A stretch of 64,000 nucleotides of DNA. It comes from Yponomeuta sedellus (taxonomy: Eukaryota > Arthropoda > Insecta > Lepidoptera > Yponomeutidae). This document shows positions 48,996 through 59,294 of this stretch, piece after piece (position 1 is the stretch's first letter; each line of letters opens with the position of its first letter). The translations under genes and the position numbers were made by a program. The notes under the pieces are model-generated. The model searched no databases. It saw nothing but the letters and a program-made list of their open reading frames with translations, and was not told the DNA's origin. The stretch spans positions 1,570,001 to 1,634,000 of the forward strand of contig OW203737.1 in the NCBI GenBank assembly GCA_934045075.1, read 5' to 3'.

Positions 48996-49158
48996 ACGGT
49001 CGCTCCTCCGTTCCGAATTCAAATTCGCTGGAAACCAATCTAATTATCTTTTTCCTCACAGATTGTGGCTGGAACTGTAACCGGCCAGTGTGCTAACAGT
49101 GAGAGAAGTGAAGTGTCAGTGAAAATAGTTTCTACCAAAGAGGTTTCGTGAACGGACG
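48986..49158 (+). other. Candidate 5'-UTR exon of a host gene
   Basis: Non-repetitive, less AT-rich stretch ending in GAACGGACG followed by GTGAGTTTTTG at 49159, a consensus 5' splice site. Inside, TTATCTTTTTCCTCACAG ending at 49061 would also serve as an acceptor, so 49062-49158 could be an internal exon. The stretch has stops in all frames and no good start codon context; if real it is untranslated leader. It is the only place in the window with paired splice-like signals in unique DNA. Confidence 0.3.
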
Positions 49159-49394
49159 GTGAGTTTTTGTTTATGTTTCTTTGGGGTACTAATGATTTTT
49201 AAGGCTCTATCATGGTATGGGCAAATTGTTTGATTAAGCCCGTAAATAAGTAGCCTGTAAGTTTGTTACGTTGTAGGTAGAGCCAAGAGCAGTGGCAAGG
49301 GGTCACTTGTTTGTTTTTAAGGGACTTTGGACCATTGTAGACGCCTGTTGTTGCTTATAATTAGATATCTATCCATCTATCTGTTAGATATCTA

Positions 49395-49525
49395 TCTTCT
49401 CTAGATAGATAGTTAGATAGAGAACACTTTATTGAATACATAAAAAAGGATATTACACAGATATTTCCTAACCTAATACAGACGGCGGCCTTATCACTAA
49501 AAGTAATCTTTTCCAGACAACCACA
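49395..49525 (-). mobile_element. LINE-G 3' end
   Basis: TCTAGATAGATAGTTAGATA then GAGAACACTTTATTG, ATTACACAGATATTTCC, CAGACGGCGGCCTTATCACT, AAAAGTAATCTTTTCCAGAC. Confidence 0.8.
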
Positions 49526-49596
49526 AATTTTAATGCATTTTTATTACTATTTTAACTCTTTATTGCATCAATTACATAAGTAAATTTTAAGGATGT

Positions 49597-49862
49597 GATT
49601 ATAGTATTTTTATTTTTAATACACTAACCCGCGCTAAGAAAAATTTTAAAAAACCTAAACCTAGAGGCTCAAAATTCCACCCATACCGGGATTCGAACCC
49701 GCGACCTCTGGCTATCCATGCCAGCGTTCTTTCCAACTGAGCTAATGGGCGAGTCACCGCCATCAGTTAAATTTCGAACCTCTTTGCACTATTCTCTGCT
49801 GATGTCGCTGCCTGTACGTAATACAGAGGATAGTGTAAAGAGGTTCGAAATTTCACTGATTT
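49597..49862 (-). mobile_element. SINE-S1m, fold-back copy
   Basis: Minus strand from the 3' end (GTATTTTTATTTTTAATACA) through the tRNA-like module (CGGGATTCGAACCCGCG, CAACTGAGCTAATGGG) to CTTTGCACTATTCTCTG at 49798, then plus strand GATGTCGCTGCCTGTACGTA to CGAAATTTCACTGAT. The stem joins the GAGGTTCGAAATTTCACTGA blocks. Confidence 0.85.
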
Positions 49863-49867
49863 TTTTT

Positions 49868-50240
49868 AGGCTGGCAAAGGTTAATACATCATTCATGGGG
49901 CATTGTATACGTTTCTATATTAAAATCCCTGAAGATATATTAAGCTTGACTGAAACGCGGTTCAAAAAATGTGTAAAGTACACTTTGTGCCATAAGGGCT
50001 ACTATAGCATAAAGGATTATTTAGATGACAATGATGTCTGGATTTAAAGCCAGTATAATGCATGAGTTCCATGATTTAGTACAAACTCTGTTAAGGACTT
50101 TGAAAAGACTAAATGTGGAGTTTTTTGTCCATTTTTTCTCCAAAATGATCTAGATTTTGAAATGGACACCTAGTTTGAATTGTAACGTTCACTAAGCCGC
50201 AGCTTCTGAGCTACTTTGAATAAAACCATTTCATTTCATT
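49868..50240 (+). pseudogene. LINE-A, C-terminal 57 codons and complete 3' UTR
   Basis: Reads AKVNTSFMGHCIRFYIKIPE, DILSLTETRFKKCVKYTL, CHKGYYSIKDYLDDNDVW-I-stop at about 50047. IPEDI...FKK...YYSIxDYL is the usual C-terminus of CR1/jockey-like LINE proteins. The 3' UTR has GTCCATTTTTTCTCCAAAAT, TCTAGATTTTGAAATGGACA, GAATAAAACCATTTCATTTC. Reference copy for the LINE-A scraps in this window. Confidence 0.85.
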
Positions 50241-50362
50241 GTTCGATTTCTCTAAAATATCTAGATTTTGAAACGGAGACCTAGTTTGATTTGTTACGTT
50301 CATTAAACCGCAATTTCTGCGCTACTTCGAATAAAACCATTTCAATTTAATTTTCATGAGAA
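50241..50362 (+). mobile_element. LINE-A 3' UTR, second tandem copy
   Basis: CTCTAAAATATCTAGATTTT, GAAACGGAGACCTAGTTTGA, CTTCGAATAAAACCATTTCA repeats the preceding 3' UTR in diverged form. Confidence 0.75.
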
Positions 50363-50694
50363 GATTGATTAATTGATTGATTCAAGAGGAATCCGCTCAG
50401 CATATGCGACTCATGTTTTTTTTTATATGACCTAGTTTTTGGTAACAGTAGTTATTCTCCCCCGGGCATATTAGCAATATTCTCGGCAATGTACCGGGAC
50501 TGGCACATCACTACTCCTGATACCCAAGCTTCTGACTTTACAATTTTGTTTAATATTAGCGTAATTAATTGAATTTTATGACGAAAATAATGAAAAGTCA
50601 GCGTAGCGTAACCTGTAATATTTCTACTGAAACAGTGGCTACGAACCTTGGAGGAGAAACAGTTTGGGTTACTTCTATTGATACGAGTATATCA
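50363..50694. other. Unassigned stretch
   Basis: Nothing recognised. Confidence 0.3.
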
Positions 50695-50850
50695 ATGTCT
50701 AGATATAGATAAATAGATAGAGAACACTTTATTGTACATAAAAAAGGAAATTACACAGATATTTCTTAACGTTAGAGTACAGACGGCGGCCTTATCACTA
50801 AAAGTGATATCTTCCAGACAATCTTTGGATGGACTGGAGCAATATATTGG
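50695..50850 (-). mobile_element. LINE-G 3' end
   Basis: GATAAATAGATAGAGAACAC, TTTATTGTACATAAAAAAGG, CAGACGGCGGCCTTATCACT, AAAAGTGATATCTTCCAGAC, TTTGGATGGACTGGA. Confidence 0.85.
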
Positions 50851-50867
50851 AGATGGAAGTAGATGTA

Positions 50868-51010
50868 CAAATAAAGATTAGATAAGAATATTCTTTATTG
50901 TACACTGGAAAAACTACAAATACAAAATAAATTGCAAATATACATAAATCGAAATATTTCAGATACATATGAATAAAACATGCTTAATATAGATATATCA
51001 CTGATAATTT
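50868..51010 (-). mobile_element. LINE-G-like 3' end
   Basis: ATTAGATAAGAATATTCTTT then ATTGTACACTGGAAAAACTA, as at 27415. Confidence 0.5.
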
Positions 51011-51089
51011 TAAGTGTAATCCGCGCGCAACGAAACTGGAATGAGATGTTGAAATTAATTTGGCAGGGAGGCAATAATGTACTAACCAG

Positions 51090-51405
51090 ATGATTGAACC
51101 GACTGATTGGTATCAATCAATCACTTGAGTTAAACAACAGCAGGTGCAGGTGACCTTCCCATGACTACCGCTAGTGGCATCTTTTCCGAGCGCTTCCGTG
51201 CATCGCAAGGCACGTTAAGCCGTTGGTGCCGGCTGTCATGTAATGGCAGTCGATAAGCCATATCACAGGCCTTATGGTGGTTTGATAACTTCTGACAGTG
51301 AAGCCAGCCAGCAACTTGGCCCTCGTGGTGGAGTGTGGCCTAACCTTCCAGCGATGCAGGAAGAGATCCGTGCCCCGGCAGTGGGGACGTACAAGGGTTG
51401 ATATC
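51090..51405 (+). mobile_element. SINE-F16
   Basis: GAACCGACTGATTGGTATCA, TTGAGTTAAACAACAGCAGG (5S-like, partly deleted), GACCTTCCCATGACTACCGC, GCGCTTCCGTGCATCGCAAG, GGTTTGATAACTTCTGACAG, GTGCCCCGGCAGTGGGGACG. Confidence 0.85.
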
Positions 51406-51742
51406 ATAGATGATTTTCAACCAAACAGAACACAGCCCATCGTATCCCTTGCCCGTACAATAATGTATGGCTGAAATACGTGTTAAGTGATACATTAATA
51501 CCCTTACGTTGTCCATGAGCGGCAAATGGCAGCACACACTTGGTCATAGCAATGTATATGCAACCATGTACCTACTCTCTACTAGATTTTTTTTCTTATC
51601 CAAGTTTGTATACGGATTATCGGCCGCACCGAGCTTGCGCACAGCCAGTATTTGCTGACCACCTATTACGTAGCGTCTGGTCGTACAATATTGACTCCCT
51701 TTTTATCCCATTGTGATTGTGCGCAGATTAAAGATATACAAA
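51406..51742. other. Unassigned stretch
   Basis: Nothing recognised. Confidence 0.3.
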
Positions 51743-51905
51743 ACAAACCTCACGCCTGTATCCCAGAAGGGTAGGCAGAGACCAGAGACTACCACTGGTC
51801 ACGATCCTGACAAATTACCTTCGCTTCATCAACGTTCATTAGTCGTTGCAACGACGCAGGTTCCCGGTACTTTTTATCTTCTTTGCTAATTCATCCCCGA
51901 CTTGG
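51743..51905 (-). pseudogene. Endonuclease-RT LINE, C-terminal scrap
   Basis: Complement of the codons at 18457-18603: on the plus strand CACGCCTGTATCCCAGAAGG, GTAGGCAGAGACCAGAGAC, GTCACGATCCTGACA, TTCGCTTCATCAACGTTCAT, TAGTCGTTGCAACG. Decayed, with frameshifts. Confidence 0.75.
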
Positions 51906-52279
51906 TCAACGCATATCCGCTTGGGATGTTAATTATTAACCCTTCCAACTACATTCGCTGTATTAATATATACTAACTATATAAATAGGGTACAAAAAAT
52001 AAGACCCACATCCACACACAATAGAACAACTTGTTGTCTTGGCCCTAAATTACGATACCTACCCTATTTTATGGTAACCAGATAGCCCAGATAGCAGCAA
52101 AAGTAGGAAAAATCGCAGAGAATACTGCAGATGTTTGTGGGAATATAATCAACGACCCTGTCATGGTAATCAACCGAGTTACCGCTACACAGACGAGACA
52201 GTGAACAGCCGAGACAGGCATGGGAGAGTGTCATAGCTTACTAATTGCTGTTGATGTCAAATAATACTTAATTGTAATG
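51906..52279. other. Unassigned stretch
   Basis: Nothing recognised. Confidence 0.3.
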
Positions 52280-52630
52280 ATATTAACCCTTTGTATGTCC
52301 CCGCTGCTGGGGCACGGGTCTTTTCCTGCATCGCAGGAAGGTTAGGCCATACTCCACCACGGGGCCCGAGTCCGGATTGGTGGAGGATTGTAAGACAGTG
52401 GCGGGCATTTCTGTCAGAAGTTATCAAGCCCCAAAAGACCTCTGACATGGCTTAATGATGGCCATTACATGACAGGCGGCACCAACGGCTTAACGTACCT
52501 TGCGAAGCCTGGAAAAAATGCCACTAGCGGTAGTCACGGGATGGTTACCCATCCAGCACCTGACCGCGCCTGTTGTTGCGTAACTCAAGTGATCGATCCC
52601 AATCACTCGGTTCTACTGGGCCACTAGCGC
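52280..52630 (-). mobile_element. SINE-F17, full length
   Basis: TTAACCCTTTGTATGTCCCC, GGGCACGGGTCTTTTCCTGC, CCGAGTCCGGATTGGTGGAG, CATGACAGGCGGCACCAACG, CACGGGATGGTTACCCATCC, AGCACCTGACCGCGCCTG, CGGTTCTACTGGGCCACTAG. Confidence 0.9.
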
Positions 52631-53079
52631 TTCCTAATTGTAAAGCTATAATGAATAAATGAATGAACGAATGAAATTCCTGTGCCGAACTGTAGTTTAT
52701 GTATGTCTAAGTGAATAAAACCACACAATTGCAAATAAACATGAATATGAATACTTTATGGGCGGAACTAAGAATTATATGTTTACAGTGTTTAAGCCAG
52801 TCATTTTCAGTTTATTTTGCGATAAATCACTTGAAGGAATGTTATTAATGGCTTTACGACACTTGAAGAAATATTGCACTAAAAATGTCTTCCAATTCCG
52901 CGACTGCTACATAGGCTGCTACTTATGGTTTCGGAATCTGGGATTCCAATAATTTTAAATGCAATGTCTGACCTCCATGGTCAAATTCGTTCTTTTTTTA
53001 AATACTGGCCGCTAATATTTTTCTCTTATAAACGTTAGTGTTTTGTTTTTGTTGGGTTTAAAATGTCATATCGCTGAAA
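52631..53079. other. Unassigned stretch upstream of the mariner relic
   Basis: May contain the left mariner end, but no inverted repeat matching the right side was found. Confidence 0.3.
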
Positions 53080-53777
53080 AAATGGAACTCACTCGTGAAA
53101 ATATTCGTGCTATGATTTATTACGATTTTCGACATGGTTTAACGCAACAGCAGTGCGTAGATCAATTAACTTCGACTTTTGGTTGGTGAAGCTCCATCAA
53201 AAACGACCCGATCGACTACGACTACGATCCCGAAACTAAACAACAATCAACAGTTTGGGTGTTTCAAAATGAGCCGAACCCTACGAAAGTGGCTCGTGCA
53301 AAAAGCACTGTATAGCAAATGGTGGCCTGCTTTTTTGGTATTAATGGCCATGTGGCTACAATACCACTGGAGAATCGCAGAACGGTTAATTCGGAGTAGT
53401 ACACGACCATTTGTTTGCCGGAAGTATTTGAAGAAATACGCCAAAACAACCAGCGACGCAGAATCATACTTCACCATGACAATGCCAGCTGTCATACATC
53501 TCAGGAAACAACTACATTTTTGGATGGTCAAAAAATAGAATTGATGGGTCATCCACCGTACAGCCCTGATTTGGCTTCCAATGATTTCTATTTATTCCCA
53601 AATGTAAAGAATAAATTACGTGGTCAACGATTTTCGACCCGTGAAGATGCCGTAGATGCGTTCAAACAGCACGTTTTGGAGATACCTCAATCAGAGTGGA
53701 AAAAGTGTTTTACAAATTGGTTTCATCGAATGCAAAAGTGCATCGATCATAGTGGAGAATACTTTGAAAAACAATAA
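53080..53777 (+). pseudogene. mariner (mori-like, D34D) transposase, internally deleted
   Basis: The N-terminus MELTRENIRAMIYYDFRHGL and TQQQCVDQLTSTFG (53082-53185, helix-turn-helix start) is followed at about 53200-53222 by a jump to YDPETKQQSTVWVF. Roughly 130 residues, including the first catalytic Asp of the DDE/D triad, are missing. The rest is one frame with two TAG stops (after AKSTV at about 53310 and after TVNSE at about 53396): HHDNASCHTS (second catalytic Asp), then HPPYSPDLASND with 34 residues between the second and third Asp, as in mariner D34D. It ends IPQSEWKKCFTNWFHRMQKC, IDHSGEYFEKQ-stop. Terminal inverted repeats not found. Not functional. Confidence 0.9.
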
Positions 53778-53924
53778 AAGCATATTTAGCCATATACATT
53801 TGTTTATTTTTTCTATTCCGCATACATAAGTTACAACTGCGCTTACGAAAAGGCAAATAAATGTCATATCATTGAGTGGATAGCAATAGCTTCTTGTTAC
53901 TTAGGAAAAGAGGCATTTATTATC

Positions 53925-54112
53925 AGCTAGCTGAGCCAGCGAACTTCGTACCGCCTAACAGTCGATTCTTTATTGTTGCTTTTTATTTTTCTCTCCGTAT
54001 ATAAGAACCATCCTTCGTATTAGCGAAATCGGTTCAGCTGCTCTCGAGATTTGCGCTTACCAACACACTCAGCGATTTATTTTTATATAATACATAGATA
54101 GAGATTATTACA
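53925..54112 (-). mobile_element. Short non-autonomous Helitron, minus strand
   Basis: AGCTAGCTGAGCCAGCGAAC, TTCGTACCGCCTAACAGTCG, CTCCGTATATAAGAACCATC, GGTTCAGCTGCTCTCGAGAT, TTGCGCTTACCAACACACTC. Complement of the units at 35479-36032. Confidence 0.8.
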
Positions 54113-54969
54113 TACAGAATTTCAAAAGTATTTTCTTAGAAGTTAATAAGAAGGAGACGAAATACATTTATTTATAGCTACAAAGACATAACATCAAGTC
54201 GTAAAGTACAGAGAAAAAATGAAAATACCACACTCGGCAAAACACACTATGATGGGGATGGGGCGGTAAAATCACAGAGCATGGTAAAACGGCCTCAGGC
54301 TCAGTAATCAGGCTTGTGTCCACTAAGAATAAATCGGATGGAAGAAAGTTTTTAAATACTGATTATGATATGCAGATGGGAAAAAACAAAGCTATTTATG
54401 ATAAAATATAAAGATTATTATTATTTTCTAAAAAGAAATTGGAAAAACTTTGTCATTAAGTCACTAAACTGTGAACACCAATCAGAGCGTGCCACGTCAC
54501 GTCGTGGCGAACATCGTTGTTGTTGACATTTTAGTATGTGTTTAGTTGATGATTATTTTCGTTTTTGATACAACTGCTATTATTTTATTAAGAAACGCAG
54601 AGGTATTGAAATTTATTTAGTGAAACATACTAGGCAAGATGGAAATATGTTTTTTTATGGAAATAGGCAAAGTTTTATTGAAAATAACACATATTTGTTG
54701 TATAATATACCTTCTTGGTCTATGCTTTAGTTACGTTACATTTGCATTTAGACTGGTTTAATATATAACTATTTAATCTGCCTCTGAGTAGTGTTTTAAG
54801 GAATCGTGTTTAATAAAACCGTCTAATCTAAGCGATTTACGACAAAATGGGCTTTGTTTCTGACATGGTCTAGTCTGAATATTCAGAAATTTACTTGGAC
54901 GAAGACGCGGGCACAGCCTAAAGAATATAACCGAGTCTGTATTGATATTAGTAGGTACTTCTACGAATT
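54113..54969. other. Mostly unassigned, two repeat scraps
   Basis: ATACATTTATTTATAGCTAC at 54162 is a minus-strand LINE tail (compare 34373). ACGAAGACGCGGGCACAGCC at 54900-54919 is a Helitron 3' scrap. The rest is unassigned. Confidence 0.4.
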
Positions 54970-55065
54970 CAAATGAAATGAATATACTTTATTGCAGGAA
55001 ATCATGTCACGCCTGAATCATGTTTTAATTTTAATGAGCGACCTAGGGAGGACGGTGCCCTCTGC
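54970..55065 (-). mobile_element. LINE 3' end
   Basis: CAAATGAAATGAATATACTT then TATTGCAGGAAATCATG: complement of a ...CAATAAAGTATATTC-type terminus with TTTCATTT tail. Confidence 0.45.
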
Positions 55066-55124
55066 GAACCTCCGTTAAATTGAATTTCTTTCTCGTGCAT
55101 GGCCCGACAAGTAACTTGACCAAA

Positions 55125-55412
55125 TTACTTTGACATAACATGACGTTACATAATATGACATGACATAGCCTAACATCGCATGGCATGGCATGGCATGGGA
55201 TGGGTTAGTATAGCATAGAATAATATTTACATACAGGCACATACATTGCTTCTGGCACCACACTAGGATACCCTGTGTCGTGGGAACCGGAAACAAAACA
55301 TCACAAACTTGTAAACATCCAAGACCTGAGATTTTTTTTCCCCAGCCGAGGTTCGAACCCGGGACCTCTCGCATGGTAGGCAGATGCGCTACCGCTGCGT
55401 CACAGAGGTCGA
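55125..55412 (-). mobile_element. SINE-B4 with long variable ATG(G/T)C-type tail
   Basis: Minus strand: GACCTCTGTGACGCAGCGGT, CTACCATGCGAGAGGTCCC, GGGTTCGAACCTCGGC, GTCTTGGATGTTTACAAG, AGGGTATCCTAGTGTGGTGC. Its tail (55125-55212) is a degenerate pentamer run, GGCATGGCATGGCATGGGAT on the plus strand. Confidence 0.88.
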
Positions 55413-55617
55413 CATGACATGAATATATTTTGGGTCTCGTTGGTGGGGACGCTGGATGTCATTGAAAATTCTTCGGACTTTGGTTCAAACAATCAGCCCG
55501 TACCTATCAACTACAGGACTACTTTCAGTTGCTGTGGCATTTAGGGTTGTTAATAGCAATCATGAAATCTTCTTATGTATACGTATATGTGGCCACTGAT
55601 GTATTTGGTTTAAAATG

Positions 55618-56040
55618 ACTTGAGAAAAGATGGTCAGAGTGGAGTTCTTTTCCGCTGCCTTTTTCTCCACTACAATACGGCCCGAAGGCAGCGGCTTACA
55701 TTTTACATTCTACATTGGTATTTAGCAAACAGAATGTAAATTTTAAAAAACCTACTTGGAGACTAAATTTTTTTTAAATTGTCCCGTAAGTGCTACAAAA
55801 ATAATATAAGAATACAATACTCTCTGTAAGTATTACAGAGAGTATTGTAAAGAGGTTTCGAATTTCCCTGATGCTGGTAGTTGCCCATTAGCTCAGTTGG
55901 GAAAGCGCTGGCATGGTTAGCTAGAGGTTGCGGGTTCGAGTCCTGGCATGGGTGGAATTTTTAGCCTCTAAATAGGTTTATAAAATATAGGAATGTAAAT
56001 TGTTTACGTTGAAATAAATTGATTTGATTGATTGAGTCCT
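55618..56040 (+). mobile_element. LINE-T 3' end split by SINE-S1n
   Basis: GATGGTCAGAGTGGAGTTCT, CCGCTGCCTTTTTCTCCACT, GGCAGCGGCTTACATTTTAC at 55630-55710, and GTTTACGTTGAAATAAATTG with an ATTG tail at 56000-56035, are the two halves; the SINE lies between. Confidence 0.65.
55742..55985 (+). mobile_element. SINE-S1n, rearranged
   Basis: Starts with minus-strand scraps (AAAACCTACTTGGAGACTAA, CAATACTCTCTGTAA), flips at about 55828 to TTACAGAGAGTATTGTAAAG, then runs through the tRNA-like module (CATTAGCTCAGTTGGGAAAG, CGGGTTCGAGTCCTGG) to GCCTCTAAATAGGTT. Confidence 0.8.
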
Positions 56041-56146
56041 CGGCCATCCTCATCCAGTCACTACCACTGATTTGCCTCAGATTCAGGGAATCCGACCTGA
56101 AGATCTGAGGCAGATTAATGGTAGGGGCTGGTTGAGGATGGCCGGG
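56040..56146. repeat. 42-bp inverted repeat with 22-bp loop
   Basis: TCGGCCATCCTCATCCAGTC then ACTACCACTGATTTGCCTCA at 56040-56081 faces TGAGGCAGATTAATGGTAGG then GGCTGGTTGAGGATGGCCGG at 56104-56146, with few mismatches. The arms resemble LINE C-terminal coding (GAGGATGGCCG, compare 60764). Confidence 0.85.
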
Positions 56147-56394
56147 AATAGAGGCGTGCCTTGTGTCAAATATTGAGTCAAATTAACTACATAATACTTT
56201 GCTGTTATGGTCCACCGTTTTTTATGTTCCAGTGACTAATAAAGTTCACGCATTGGTGTTATGACAAATGAGGAAAATGGTTGTACCTATAATAATTTAA
56301 CTGATATTATGCACGGCGTTTAAAACAATTATTGTTTAGTAATTTTGTCTGTCACTTGGAATATTTCAAGATAGTAACATAACAACACAACATT
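56147..56394. other. Unassigned stretch
   Basis: Nothing recognised. Confidence 0.3.
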
Positions 56395-56650
56395 TAGATG
56401 TTGTATAGAATCTTGCACTTCTTCTTGTAATCTTGTTGTATAGAATGCACTTGCATTTGGGAGCCTGAGGATGCCTCGTGTTAGAGGCGAAACGCGTCGC
56501 GTGTTTTCTCACACAAGTATTGGTGTTGGTGGTGGTGTGTTCATGTCTTGCTTCTGCTTGAAAAAGTGGGAGGGAGGGCGGTGCATTAGCTAACCGCATG
56601 GTGCTTGTGGGATTTTTGGCGGAATTTAGCAAAGTAATTTTAACTTTTTA
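56395..56650 (+). mobile_element. MITE-K2, left end lost
   Basis: GCCTGAGGATGCCTCGTGTT, AGAGGCGAAACGCGTCGCG, TTTTCTCACACAAGTATTGG, CTTGCTTCTGCTTGAAAAAG, GGCGGAATTTAGCAAAGTAA. The right inner repeat is kept, the left is replaced. Confidence 0.8.
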
Positions 56651-56836
56651 ATGCTAACACAACATTTACATTGCTTCTGGCACACTAGGATACCCTGTGT
56701 CGTGGGAACCAGAAACAACGACATCACAAACATGTAAATATCCAAGACCTCTGGTTTTTTTTGTTCCCAGCCGGGGTTCGAACCCGGGACCTCTTGCATG
56801 GTAGGCAGATGCGCTACAGCTACGCCACAGAGGCCA
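56645..56836 (-). mobile_element. SINE-B5
   Basis: Minus strand: GGCCTCTGTGGCGTAGCTGT, CCTACCATGCAAGAGGTCCC, GGGTTCGAACCCCGGC, GTCTTGGATATTTACATG, GTTTCTGGTTCCCACGACAC, AGGGTATCCTAGTG. Confidence 0.9.
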
Positions 56837-57404
56837 TCAATATTTTGTGAGCTTAGAACATTCTCATTTAATATCCTTTTTAAACCAATAGCAAATAATT
56901 AATCGGAGAACCCAACTTTTTTGGGTCCCGTAGTACCAATATCTGTCTGACCGTCTGTCTGTTTGACCACGTCTTAGGTCAGAGACGAGTAGCACTAGAA
57001 AGCTGAATATTGACATAATATATTATTCATGCTGACAGAACGGTAGAATAAAATTCATATTTTTTGTAGTACATACCTAATCTACTCCGTAATATAGGCT
57101 ATAGTTAAATTGATTTAGTCGTTTAAATCTATTGTGGGTGTAGGAATAATAGGAATTTCGATTCAGATATAAAATGAAACTTTGTGACGAAACCCGCAGC
57201 TTAATAAAATGAAGACCGGGCCTAGAGACCTTACGCAATGGTATCGATTTTGTTTTTCCTGTTAAGCTGACGCGGCATTTAGTGATAGTACCTAATACTC
57301 GTGTTATTAGGTCCTTACATTATGAAATTGGCGTTTCGACGTACTGGCCACTTTGATCTGAAATGTCTCCTCTTTGGTAAAGATTCCAAATTTAAATTTA
57401 TAAA
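56837..57404. other. Unassigned stretch
   Basis: ACCGTCTGTCTGTTTGACC near 56950 could be a MITE-I scrap. Otherwise nothing recognised. Confidence 0.3.
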
Positions 57405-57560
57405 TATATTTAGATAGAGATAGATAGATAGAGAACACTTTATTGTACATAAAAATGGAAATTACACAGATATTTGCTAACCTAAGAGTACAGACGGCGG
57501 CCTTATCACTAAAAGTGATCTCTTCCAGACAAACTTTGGATGGACTGGACTAATATAGGT
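57405..57560 (-). mobile_element. LINE-G 3' end
   Basis: TAGATAGAGATAGATAGATA, GAGAACACTTTATTGTACAT, CAGACGGCGGCCTTATCACT, AAAAGTGATCTCTTCCAGAC, AAACTTTGGATGGACTGGAC. Confidence 0.88.
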
Positions 57561-57719
57561 ACTAATATATATTTAGCTGGTTTATTGTATAGCAATGGTA
57601 CATAATTTGATTAATTAAAAAAATATAGTAAAAAACGACTTTATGTTCCCTCGTACAAAACGCCAATTTCATATGTAAGGACGCATATGTAAGGCAGCAT
57701 GGTAGTATGATGATTTTTT

Positions 57720-57915
57720 TTAGATACGTAATACAGAGAATATTGTAAAGAGGTTCGAAATTTCGCTGATGCCGGTGAGTCGCCCATTAGCTCAGTTGGA
57801 AAGAGCGCTGGCACGGATAGCCAGAGGTCGCGGGTTCAAATTCCGGCATGGGTGGAATTTTTAGCCTCTAAATAAGTTTTTAAAATTGTCCTTAGCACGG
57901 GTTAGTGCATTGAAA
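57720..57915 (+). mobile_element. SINE-S1o
   Basis: TACGTAATACAGAGAATATT, GAGGTTCGAAATTTCGCTGA, CATTAGCTCAGTTGGAAAGA, GCGGGTTCAAATTCCGGC, TTGTCCTTAGCACGGGTTAG. The far 5' region and AT tail are missing. Confidence 0.88.
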
Positions 57916-57946
57916 AGAATATGAAGGGGGTGGTTAAGTGAAAATT

Positions 57947-58540
57947 ATTTTTTTAATACAGTTGCTCAAAAAGTGGCGTATTGCAGGGACGAATTCGTGC
58001 GTTCTCTTTCCGTCAAAATAAGGTCTATTAAAAAGAAAAACCAACCATGAAGTTCTTACTAAAAAAATTCATAGAAGTTTTTATGATTTATGCAAATACG
58101 TATATTTCTAAAAAGAAGCTACTAACTTGTTTCAATATCAGATTTAATGATTTGATTGAATGAGTTAGGTTAGGTTTGATTTCATTTCATCTCATTAAAT
58201 TTCATTTTCATTTCATATCAATAAAAAAAAAATACTGAAGACTTGGCTGTATTGTATGGGCATAGATCCCTTTGCCTACCAGAATGGGTGAAGAAAAAAA
58301 ATCTCTGCTTATATTCTTTAACCGTTGGCGCCATTTTCCAAATATTTTTTCTTTATTAAATAGCTTAATTTTTTCGCAACTGTATTAAAAATAGTCGTTC
58401 AGTACACGTGCGGAACCGTCATTGCAACTTGTTCCGACTGTCAACCTTCGCCTTCGGCTGCGCCTCGGCTCGGGTAGACATTTGTCGGAATTCTTTGCAG
58501 TGACAGCTTTTCCGCACTTGTAATGAAATATACTATTTCA
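57947..58540. mobile_element. Repeat W2
   Basis: Second copy of the element at 36968-37740 (TTTTTTTAATACAGTTGC at the left, GCAACTGTATTAAAAA at about 58377), about 180 bp shorter by internal deletion. Homology stops at AAATATACTA in both, which sets the right end. The GC-rich hairpin (TTCGGCTGCGCCTCGGCTCG) is conserved. Confidence 0.75.
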
Positions 58541-58984
58541 GATGTCAAAACTCGTGACTTTTCACTACAATAATTGTCAAATTCCGACATTCTAACGCCA
58601 CAAAAGGCGTGACTTATGCCATCGCACTACACAGGCAGGGCCATTGTTATTTTTTAAGGATCTTAGGGGCGGTAACTAGCGCCGCCAATAGAATAAAAAT
58701 CATAACTTGTTTTATGCCACACCTGGCAATAAAGTGGCTTTTTCCGCACGCTGCGCGTACGGAAAAATTCGCTTTCTGGCCAAGTGTAGACATAAAACGA
58801 TGTACACAACACGGGAGGTAATAAAGAAAGCTCTCGATCGCATATTTACGTCCCTCGCTTGCAGCTCGGGCCACAAACTTCTGCGATCTCGGCTTTTCTT
58901 TGTATTACCACCTTAGTTGTGTAATGTACTATTATAACAAGGTTTTTTTTTTCAAAGAAAACATCAAAAATCTTAACTATTTTT
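58541..58984. other. Unassigned stretch
   Basis: CTTTTCCGCACGCTGCGCGT at 58739 echoes the TTTCCGCAC block of repeat W. Overlapping short frames on both strands (58609-58916) are not convincing. Confidence 0.35.
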
Positions 58985-59215
58985 AGATGTAATATTAATA
59001 TCTTAGGATTTTTATCGATTGTCGCTAAAAGCGGCCGTTTTTGGCTGAAATCGATTAAAGTCCTAGATTGTTGATCCTAGGTTCTAGACTGTAGGATCTA
59101 AAAATTGTTGTCACAGTTGTTAAAATTTCACAGGTTCACTTTTAGATGAAAAATCATTATGGTTTTTATTCCATTGGTGGCTTTAGTTAGCACCACGAAC
59201 CACCTTCAGTCAAAC
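58985..59215. repeat. Repeat L, copy 2
   Basis: CGCTAAAAGCGGCCGTTTTT, TAGATTGTTGATCCTAGGTT, GTTAAAATTTCACAGGTTCA, CATTATGGTTTTTATTCCAT, TGGTGGCTTTAGTTAGC. Confidence 0.7.
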
Positions 59216-59294
59216 TAATATTTCGAGTATTTTCCTGAATAGCAAAAGTTTCCAATAAACTTCTTTCATAATGTAACTAAGAATCCCGAACAAT

